A stretch of 64,000 bases of DNA from Methanobacterium_B sp963825335 (GTDB lineage: Archaea > Methanobacteriota > Methanobacteria > Methanobacteriales > Methanobacteriaceae): assembly GCA_963825335.1 (NCBI GenBank), contig CAWGSP010000001.1, positions 682,001 to 746,000 of the forward strand, in the 5' to 3' direction. The notes beneath the pieces were generated by a model that did not search any database, had not been told where the DNA came from, and saw nothing but the letters and a program-made list of their open reading frames with translations. Below, piece by piece: positions 57,170 through 64,000 of the stretch. Positions within the stretch are counted from its first letter, which is position 1. Every line of letters begins with the position of its first letter. Made by a program: the position numbers and the translations under genes.

Positions 57170-58681
57170 TTATGTGAATTTAAGAATTTTAAATGATCCC
57201 CTATTGAGTACAGGAACCTCGGCACACGTTGGTACTATGTTATATATCTTCTGAAATTCTGTCTGAGACTGAAAAGTACCTGAATTTATCATGTGAATGC
57301 CTTTATGTTTTTTGTAAGCATTAATGTGTACATGCCCTGTATGGAATATGTCCGGGATTTCTTCGATTACGAGATGGTCTTCATATTCAGAAGCAAGAGG
57401 TGTACGTTCTCCATAAATAGGTGCTAAATGGCGTTTTTCAATTAGATCTCTCATTATAAGGTCTGAATTTTGATGAGACAATTCATTCACAGTCATGGCC
57501 AGATCATCAAAACTTCTTCCATGATATATTAAAGTTTTGAAACCATCCAAACTAACAAGAGAAGGATTGCTAACAAATTCTGCATTTTTTATTTTATAGA
57601 GATCCGAAGCATAATGTTCCGGAATTGCTGGTTGTGGTTCTGCTAAGCGAGATGCATCGTGGTTACCTGGGGCTATAATAATTTTAACATCATTAATATC
57701 CCCTAACAACCTTGCAGCTTCTTCGTACTGTTCATAAATATTTTTGATCGTGAGTTCCTCTTCCTGATGAGGATAAACACCTATACCATCGACAACATCT
57801 CCAGCAACTACAAGATAACGCACGTCATTGGCGATGTTCCTGTGATTATCGTCTCCAAAATCACCGTTAATCCATTTAACAAACTTTTTAAATTCTGCAT
57901 CTAGAAATGTAGAGCTTCCTATATGGATATCTGATATGAAAACAGCGGAAAAATCCATTTTTTTCTGTTCAATCCGAGGTACACTCGGTTGTATAATATC
58001 CGATGCAATTACAAGTGTTCCCTTTTTAATACCAACCACACCGATTACTTCATCTTTCACAATGTTTTCTGCAAGTTTTAATAGGTTGTCATTTTCATTG
58101 TGAATTAAAACAGTTATTGATCCAGTTTCATCCTCAACTTCTATGATCACATGATTATTTTTTGTATTTTTAATATCATTTACCATACCAATTACATTTA
58201 CAACATCATCACGGATTCCAACATCTTTCATTGGAAAACTGTCTTTCAAAGACGGTTTTTTGACTAGAATGGCCTTTATTTTTTGGAGTCTGCTGTTAAA
58301 ATAGGATGTAAAATCTTTAACTTCACCATTGGTATAAGATTTTTTGGTTGTATCTTGCAAAACTTGAAACTCAAATGGAACATCCACTAATTTACTCTGG
58401 GACATGTTAATGGGATTAACTTCCCCCTGATCGGTCACATTTTCGATGTTTGATTCATTAATAGGTTGGTTTAAAATATCGAAACTTGCATTGGTTTTGT
58501 TGATGTATTGATCAACGATGTCGCTGGTTAAAACAAAAAAATCATTATTAGGCTTGGAAAAATCATTTATTAAAGAATTTGCAATTATAATAGAATTAGT
58601 CTGTTCAACTAATTTTTTATAGGCAGAACCATCTATGACTAGTTCTGCATCTGTTATTTTTGTGATTATATCGTCTGACAT
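57170..58681 (-). CDS. polB: DNA polymerase D (Pol II), small subunit DP1
   Basis: The 503-residue small subunit of the archaeal replicative polymerase D supplies the 3'-5' exonuclease. An OB fold (IIEVEDETGSITVLI, about residues 180-200) precedes the calcineurin-type phosphoesterase: SDIHIGSSTF, VVAGDVVDGIG, IAPGNHDASR, IYHGRSFDD and HTGHVHINAYKKHKG. The metal ligands are all there. The start ATG is at 58681. The large subunit is not in this window. Confidence 0.96.
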   Translation of the reverse strand: MSDDIITKITDAELVIDGSAYKKLVEQTNSIIIANSLINDFSKPNNDFFVLTSDIVDQYINKTNASFDILNQPINESNIENVTDQGEVNPINMSQSKLVDVPFEFQVLQDTTKKSYTNGEVKDFTSYFNSRLQKIKAILVKKPSLKDSFPMKDVGIRDDVVNVIGMVNDIKNTKNNHVIIEVEDETGSITVLIHNENDNLLKLAENIVKDEVIGVVGIKKGTLVIASDIIQPSVPRIEQKKMDFSAVFISDIHIGSSTFLDAEFKKFVKWINGDFGDDNHRNIANDVRYLVVAGDVVDGIGVYPHQEEELTIKNIYEQYEEAARLLGDINDVKIIIAPGNHDASRLAEPQPAIPEHYASDLYKIKNAEFVSNPSLVSLDGFKTLIYHGRSFDDLAMTVNELSHQNSDLIMRDLIEKRHLAPIYGERTPLASEYEDHLVIEEIPDIFHTGHVHINAYKKHKGIHMINSGTFQSQTEFQKIYNIVPTCAEVPVLNRGSFKILKFT

Positions 58682-58801
58682 TTGATCCCAGAATTTTTTT
58701 TTTTAATGTACAAATAAATACTATTCCAACTATATTTATAATCTTAATTATAATAGTTAATCCAACTTACTGATCTATAAATAAAATTGAAAGGTGATAT
58801 C

Positions 58802-59335
58802 TTGTCCAGAATATTGAAGATTATTTTATTTCTTGTACTGTTTGTAATGTTCTTTGAAGCGGGCTTAATAAGCTCTTACACAATTGTAACATCACAACCA
58901 CCCAATGTAGGGAAACTGGTAAATGTACAGATCGAAGAATTATCATCGCTGCTGACATTAGGATCTGGAAACTCTATCAAAAAACAAGCTACTGAACCAA
59001 TTTATAATACAAACGAAGTTGCAGCAGCTCTAACAACCAAGGCCGGGTTGAGTGGTGTAAATTTACAATCATTGTCTGCACAAGTATCAAGCACTAAAAA
59101 CACCGTAATACCTGTTAATTTAACTGTGATGGGATATCAATACGCATCATCTGGAAATATTTCACAGACAGAAGCAGGTGCTTCGGGTCAAGTAATCATA
59201 AATGCCAATGATACTTACAGTGTTACTGCTACAGCAAATGCAACGCTGGTAAATGGTGAGCTTGATATCGATGTTAACAGCATACAGATACTTTCGTCAC
59301 AGAGATTATATGGATCCTCCAGCAATGTAACTTGA
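58802..59335 (+). CDS. Anchored or secreted protein of unknown function
   Basis: A 177-residue protein with one N-terminal hydrophobic segment (LKIILFLVLFVMFFEAGLIS) and an outer Ser/Thr/Asn-rich domain with repeated small strands (VPVNLTVMGYQYASS type; INANDTYSVTATANATLV). TTG at 58802 follows AAAGGTGAT by three bases and is preferred over TTG 58787. I do not recognise a family. A clear terminator follows. It is divergent from the polymerase gene. Confidence 0.65.
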   Translation: MSRILKIILFLVLFVMFFEAGLISSYTIVTSQPPNVGKLVNVQIEELSSLLTLGSGNSIKKQATEPIYNTNEVAAALTTKAGLSGVNLQSLSAQVSSTKNTVIPVNLTVMGYQYASSGNISQTEAGASGQVIINANDTYSVTATANATLVNGELDIDVNSIQILSSQRLYGSSSNVT

Positions 59336-59355
59336 AGACGTTTTAAAATTTGTAG

Positions 59356-59391
59356 AATAAGTAAAAAATATTAAATTTACTTATTTTTTTA
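59356..59391 (+). terminator. Hairpin and T-run terminator
   Basis: AATAAGTAAA (59356-59365) pairs perfectly with TTTACTTATT (59376-59385) over a ten-base loop, followed by further T. It ends the transcript of the preceding gene, 18 bases before the next start. Confidence 0.7.
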
Positions 59392-59408
59392 TTTAAAAGG
59401 GTGAAGAC

Positions 59409-60470
59409 ATGATTAGTGTTATAGGCATAGGTCCTTCCCGTGAAGACATTACCATCAGAGCATTGAATGCTATTAAAGCCGCAGACGTGATAATAACATA
59501 TAAAGGGTACGTAAAAAATATTGAAGACCTTATAGAAGGAAAAGAACTAATTTTAAAAGGAATGGGTGATGAAATAAAACGCGCAGAGCTTGCAATATCA
59601 AAATCCAAGGAAGGAAATAATGTTGCATTAGTTAGCTCGGGAGACCCTGGCGTCTTTGGAATGGGCAACGTCATCTTCCAGATCATAGGCAAATATTCTG
59701 ATGTAGATGTAGATGTAATTCCAGGAGTTACAGCTGCTACTTTCGCAGCAGACAAATTAGGTGCTCCACTTCATGATTTTGCAGTGATTAGTTTCAGTGA
59801 TATTTTAACACCACTTTCTGAGATAACAAGGAAAGTTAAATCAGCATCTGAAGCAGATTTTGTTATAGCAATATACAATCCCCTAGGAAAAAAACGTAAG
59901 AAACCCTTTGAAGAATCCCTTAAAATCATGTTAAAGATAAAAAAACCGGATACAGTAGTTGGTGTAGTTAGAAGCACAGATGAGGGGGTAGATGTTTCAT
60001 TAACAACCCTTGAAAAGCTTTCAGAATCTGAAATAAACATGTCAACAACGCTTATTATTGGAAATTCGATGACATATGTTGAAGATGGGTACATGATAAC
60101 ACCCAGGGGGTACAACGTTTCGTATCCTATCCACCCACTTTCAAAGGAATTTTTTGAACGATACCTAGCCGGCGATGGTAACGAAGGTTCAAATCGTGGC
60201 TGTGAATATTACCCATGCCACAGCCACCCACAAAATTGTACATTCTGTTACTGCCCATTTTATCCTTGTGGCGAGGGTTCAACAGGTGGAAAATGGATCA
60301 AAGATAAGGATGTTTGGAGTTGTGAAGACTGTGAATGGATACATAACGACAAAACAGTTCAGTGCATACAGACCAAGCTACCAGATATACTCAATGAAGT
60401 AAGTGACCTTAAGAATAAAAAGAAGGAGCTTCTTAAATTACGTAGGGAATGTATATTTGATACAAAATAA
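59409..60470 (+). CDS. Cobalt-precorrin-3 C17-methyltransferase fused to Cys-rich domain
   Basis: Residues 1-250 are a SAM-dependent tetrapyrrole methylase of the CbiH/CobJ kind: ISVIGIGPSREDIT, SSGDPGVFGMGNVI, VIPGVTAATFAADKLGAPL and FVIAIYNPLGKKR. From about residue 258 comes a Cys/His-rich metal-binding domain with CEYYPCHSHPQNCTFCYCPF and WSCEDCEWIH, like the cysteine-rich small domain found near methanogen cobamide genes. The enzyme contracts the ring during methylation at C17. The tail may bind iron-sulfur or cobalt; that is inference. A GGGTG ribosome-binding site precedes the ATG. Confidence 0.9.
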   Translation: MISVIGIGPSREDITIRALNAIKAADVIITYKGYVKNIEDLIEGKELILKGMGDEIKRAELAISKSKEGNNVALVSSGDPGVFGMGNVIFQIIGKYSDVDVDVIPGVTAATFAADKLGAPLHDFAVISFSDILTPLSEITRKVKSASEADFVIAIYNPLGKKRKKPFEESLKIMLKIKKPDTVVGVVRSTDEGVDVSLTTLEKLSESEINMSTTLIIGNSMTYVEDGYMITPRGYNVSYPIHPLSKEFFERYLAGDGNEGSNRGCEYYPCHSHPQNCTFCYCPFYPCGEGSTGGKWIKDKDVWSCEDCEWIHNDKTVQCIQTKLPDILNEVSDLKNKKKELLKLRRECIFDTK

Positions 60471-60731
60471 TGCGGCTGTAAACACGTATTCTATAAGGAA
60501 TATTTTAATAGAATTCTTAACTATTTTTTTTAGATTTATCAAATTTCAATTTTTTTCATGATCTAAGAAGATGATTATGATAATAATTTTTTTGGAAAAT
60601 ACAAAACTGGACTCCAATTAATCTAGGCTCAAATATGTATTGGCTTAGTTAACAAATAAAATCCTATTAAGAACATTAGAAAAGAAATTGAAAAAAATTT
60701 ATTTGAATCATGAAAATGGAATAGAAATTAA

Positions 60732-61610
60732 CTAAACCTCTAATTCCATTACTCCGTCAAATACTAAAACAGCTGTACCCTCCATAAATACTCTGAGCTC
60801 TGCACCCATATCGTAAACAACTATCAAAAGCTCCCCACCGGGAAGATGAACCTCAACCTCTTCATCAAGCTTTCCAAGCTTAAAACCCGCACATACACAA
60901 GCAGTAGCACCAGTACCGCATGCTAACGTATAACCAGCACCCCTTTCCCAAGTAATCATTTCGATCTCATTTCTGTTTATGATATTCACGAAATGAACAT
61001 TAATTTTTTCGGGAAATGCAGGGTGATTCTCAATCAATGGTCCAATTGTTTCCAATTCTACTGCTTCTAAATTCTCGGTAAATATAACAGCATGGGGATT
61101 TCCCACATTAACCGCAGTAATTTTAAAGCTTTCACTGTCTACTGTTAGTTTGGAATTCAAAAATTCTTTACTGTCACTGATCATTGGAATATTTATGGTT
61201 TTAAAGTCAGGAATGCCCATATCTACTGTCGAAGCTTTAACTTCACCTCCTTCGATGTCTAGATCCACCTCTTTAATTCCTCCGAGGGTTTCAATAAGCA
61301 TTTCATCTGCAAAAACGATCTCGTTTTCATAGACATACTTTGCAAAACATCTGATCCCGTTTCCACACATTTCAGCTTCGCTTCCATCTGAGTTGAATAT
61401 TCTGAATCGTATATCTGCATCATCCGATGATGCGGGTGTTACGAATATAACACCATCTGCGCCTATTGAAAAGCCACGGGTACAGATTTCTTCTACCAGT
61501 TCAGATTTTTTATTTTCGGGTATTACAATTTTTTTAGATTCATCAATGACAACGTAATCGTTCCCTAATCCATGCATTTTTGAAAATGTTATTAATTTTC
61601 GTTCACTCAT
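60732..61610 (-). CDS. dapF: Diaminopimelate epimerase
   Basis: The enzyme interconverts LL- and meso-diaminopimelate without cofactor. The two catalytic Cys stand in MCGNGIRCFAKY and ACGTGATACVCAG. KMHGLGNDYVVID begins the fold, and 292 residues are normal. It overlaps lysA by four bases and follows it on the minus strand. Pseudomurein walls do not need diaminopimelate, so lysine synthesis is the likely role. Confidence 0.95.
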   Translation of the reverse strand: MSERKLITFSKMHGLGNDYVVIDESKKIVIPENKKSELVEEICTRGFSIGADGVIFVTPASSDDADIRFRIFNSDGSEAEMCGNGIRCFAKYVYENEIVFADEMLIETLGGIKEVDLDIEGGEVKASTVDMGIPDFKTINIPMISDSKEFLNSKLTVDSESFKITAVNVGNPHAVIFTENLEAVELETIGPLIENHPAFPEKINVHFVNIINRNEIEMITWERGAGYTLACGTGATACVCAGFKLGKLDEEVEVHLPGGELLIVVYDMGAELRVFMEGTAVLVFDGVMELEV

Positions 61611-62893
61611 TTTAATAGCCTCACTGGCACGTTTTGTTTTGCCAGCACATCTGCAAAGGTTTCTCTTTCTCTTATAATATCTGCTTCACCATCATTTACC
61701 AATATTTCGGCGGCTCTGGGACGGCTGTTATATTGAGAAGACATTGAAAATGAATAAGCTCCGGCATTCAATATTGCTAAAACATCACCCTCTTTCACTT
61801 CGGGCATTGGCCTATCCCTCCCAAACAGATCTCCTGATTCACAAACATCACCTGCTATATCAATATTTTGGGTAGGTTCAGCTAATGGGTTATCACCAAC
61901 AACTATATGGTGATACGATCCATACATGGTGGGCCTTAATAAGGTGTTAAAACCAGCATCTACACCTATAAAATTTCTATAACTTTGTTTCAATGTATTA
62001 ACTCTCGTTAAAAGGACTGCTGCATCACCGACTATGTAACGACCCGGTTCTATACACATTGTAGGTTTCCCTAAACTGTATTCTCCCAACTTTTCCTTGT
62101 AGAGTTTGACAATTTCGTTTGCGAAGTTATTTATATCTAGTTTAGATTCTTCAGGGGTGTAAGGTATTCCTATTCCCCCTCCAAAGTCTATGAAATCGAA
62201 TTCGACTCCTGCACCTTCGTGCACACGTCCGGCTATATCCATCAGTGTTTTCACAGCCAACATGAATGGTTCCGGGTCTAAAATCCCCGATCCTATATGT
62301 GTGTGTATTCCAACGGCTTTAAAACCGAGTTCATCTGCCATATTATAAACTTCAACAGCTTCGTCTTCTTTAATACCAAATTTGCTTAGGGGACCTCCAG
62401 TTATGCAGTGGTCATGATGACCTGCTCCAACCATTGGATTCACACGAAATGATATTTCCATACCTTGTGCTTCAGGAATTTTTGAAAGTCTTTTTAACTG
62501 AGAAACAGAGTCAAGATTAATTCTAACTCCAGATTTAACTGCATATTCAAGTTCCTGATTTGTAACATTGTTACCAGTATATAGTATCCTTGAAGGTTCG
62601 AATCCTGCGAGTAAAGACGTATATATTTCTCCTGGTGAGACTGCATCGATCCCACTTCCTTCTTTTTCTAATATTTTCATGACTGCAAGGTTAGTATTGG
62701 CTTTACAAGCATAAAACATCTTGAAATTGCTGTAGAATTTTGAAAAAGATTTATGAAGTCTTCTGTAATTGTTTCTTATTTTATTTTCATCTATGACATA
62801 CAAAGGTGTTTTATATTTTTCGGCAAGTTCTATTGCGTCAATTTCACCAATGGTAAGATTTCCTTTTTCATTTGTTTTTAAATCAAAATCCAT
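61607..62893 (-). CDS. lysA: Diaminopimelate decarboxylase
   Basis: This PLP-dependent, alanine-racemase-fold enzyme makes lysine from meso-diaminopimelate. FYACKANTNLAV holds the PLP lysine. HTHIGSGI, IDFGGGIGIPY, EPGRYIVGDAA and CESGDLFGRDR are typical. The 428 residues are normal. The gene precedes dapF in a two-gene operon with ATGA overlap. A GGAGGATAATTAA ribosome-binding site lies upstream. Confidence 0.96.
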   Translation of the reverse strand: MDFDLKTNEKGNLTIGEIDAIELAEKYKTPLYVIDENKIRNNYRRLHKSFSKFYSNFKMFYACKANTNLAVMKILEKEGSGIDAVSPGEIYTSLLAGFEPSRILYTGNNVTNQELEYAVKSGVRINLDSVSQLKRLSKIPEAQGMEISFRVNPMVGAGHHDHCITGGPLSKFGIKEDEAVEVYNMADELGFKAVGIHTHIGSGILDPEPFMLAVKTLMDIAGRVHEGAGVEFDFIDFGGGIGIPYTPEESKLDINNFANEIVKLYKEKLGEYSLGKPTMCIEPGRYIVGDAAVLLTRVNTLKQSYRNFIGVDAGFNTLLRPTMYGSYHHIVVGDNPLAEPTQNIDIAGDVCESGDLFGRDRPMPEVKEGDVLAILNAGAYSFSMSSQYNSRPRAAEILVNDGEADIIRERETFADVLAKQNVPVRLLK

Positions 62894-63127
62894 TTAATTA
62901 TCCTCCGAAAATAAGAATTATGATAATATTAAATTTAAGATTGCTTATCATATAAAAATTTTACAATTATTATAAATTCGAATTATCCACGATTAAATAT
63001 ATCTATTAGACCTATCCAAATATATTATACGGTATAATAATGTTTTAAAAAGAGATAAACTTGCTGAATGTAGTAAAAATATAACTGAATTTAATAAAAA
63101 AATTAAATTACTGTCACCCAAGATGCA

Positions 63128-64000
63128 ATGAAATTTTTCAAATTAGGATTTCAGTCAGCGGACTTGCATATCTCACATGCTAAAAGCTGGCATATTCTTT
63201 TAGCAGTTGGTCTTGGTACCATAATGGTGCCCATTAATGCCAGCATAGTTAACGTTAGTCTTCCTACAATTACCGAATTCTTTGGTGCAAATATAAGCAC
63301 TTCAGAATGGGTATTGACTAGTTACTTGATAATTTTACTTTCTTTTGTTCTTTTTTTCGGAAGATTCGGCGATTTTTGGGGCCATGAGCGTCTTTATCTT
63401 ACAGGCCTGGTCGGATTTACAATAACTTCGTTTTTGTGTAGCTTGTCTCCAACAATATCGTATCTAATAATTTTCAGGGGGTTACAAGGGTTTGCAGCCG
63501 CCATGATGATTTCGGTTTCCCTTGGAATAGTTAAAAAATCCTTTCCAACATCCATGTTGGGCACCGCATTGGGAATATATGCTGTTGTTATTGCAGGCGG
63601 TCTTACAATGGGTCCAGTCATTGGGGGAATTTTAGATGGCTTACTCGGATGGAGATCGATATTTCTAGTGAACATTCCCATGGGTGTTGTGAGTTTCATC
63701 ATTTGTTACAAAACACTAAACTGGGGTGAAGCGAAAAAGATTCATTGGGACATTATTGGAACAATATCACAGTTTCTAGCTTTATTCTCCCTTGTTTATT
63801 TCTTAAATTATATATCTTCTAACCCAATCAATAAATTGGCTTTACTCTCAATAATTTTTTCATTATCAATGCTGGCAGTGTTTATATGGTGGGAGAACCG
63901 TACTGAACATCCTATTTTAGATCTATCCTTGTTTGATAACATTAGTTTCTCGGCTTACAATATGAGTCTACATCTGAACTACGTTTGCATGTACATGGTT
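63128..64000 (+). CDS. MFS drug-type transporter, 5' part only
   Basis: The frame opens at ATG 63128 and runs to the window edge (291 residues). At least eight hydrophobic segments are seen, with the DHA2/EmrB pattern: MVPINASIVNVSLPTITEFF in the first, WVLTSYLIILL, then GRFGDFWGHERLYL as the loop-2 motif, and FRGLQGFAAAMM and GPVIGGILDGLLGWRSIFLV as motif C. Substrate unknown. The ribosome-binding site is weak. It is divergent from lysA. Confidence 0.85.
   Translation, partial: MKFFKLGFQSADLHISHAKSWHILLAVGLGTIMVPINASIVNVSLPTITEFFGANISTSEWVLTSYLIILLSFVLFFGRFGDFWGHERLYLTGLVGFTITSFLCSLSPTISYLIIFRGLQGFAAAMMISVSLGIVKKSFPTSMLGTALGIYAVVIAGGLTMGPVIGGILDGLLGWRSIFLVNIPMGVVSFIICYKTLNWGEAKKIHWDIIGTISQFLALFSLVYFLNYISSNPINKLALLSIIFSLSMLAVFIWWENRTEHPILDLSLFDNISFSAYNMSLHLNYVCMYMV

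Overview
The window is a stretch of an AT-rich archaeal chromosome, most probably a mesophilic methanogen of the Methanobacteriales (Methanobacterium-like). The reasons are a methanogenesis marker 12 gene, archaeal KEOPS (fused Kae1-Bud32), Orc1/Cdc6, the small subunit of polymerase D, Hef, an archaeal RecJ-like DHH protein, archaeal uS15, UPF0147, TATA/BRE promoters, and an origin built from repeats of the Methanothermobacter ORB type. The species was not determined.

Layout. 1-16.7 kb is core chromosome: the end of a TRAM protein, ilvB-ilvN-ilvC (branched-chain amino acids), marker 12, surE, a membrane-anchored nuclease-fold protein, two near-identical tRNA-Val genes, ilvE, a CobT-like gene (UPF0284), kae1-bud32, a HAD phosphatase, and a tight cluster of ITP/XTP pyrophosphatase, rpsO, recJ-like and aconitase X (phosphomevalonate dehydratase large subunit).

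16.9-47.2 kb is accessory. It opens with an integrated-element remnant (tyrosine recombinase, two coupled mini-genes, a primase-polymerase and helicase pair split by a frame change, and a terminase-small-subunit-like protein). Next come surface and membrane genes: a propeller/Ig-like giant protein whose signal peptide has no ordinary start codon, zinc-ribbon membrane proteins, a T5orf172/GIY-YIG-like protein, a PKD/PQQ/beta-helix giant, and a run of small anchored proteins with one shared membrane segment. It ends in a defence island: type I restriction-modification with a frameshifted hsdM, and a P-loop/deoxycytidylate-deaminase fusion resembling AvcD/DcdV antiphage proteins, with a tiny four-cysteine protein translated directly behind it.

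47.2-64 kb returns to the core: hef, trmI (frameshifted), pyrB, orc1/cdc6 beside a replication origin (eight ORB-like repeats in two facing arrays of four around a very AT-rich core), cbiB, cbiG, UPF0147, fucA-like aldolase, DNA polymerase D small subunit, a secreted or anchored hypothetical, a CbiH-type methyltransferase fused to a Cys-rich domain, dapF-lysA (lysine) and the start of an MFS transporter.

Four genes show single reading-frame breaks (primase/helicase, a small membrane protein, hsdM, trmI). Since one is a conserved housekeeping gene, base-calling or assembly indels must be excluded before biological meaning is read into any of them.
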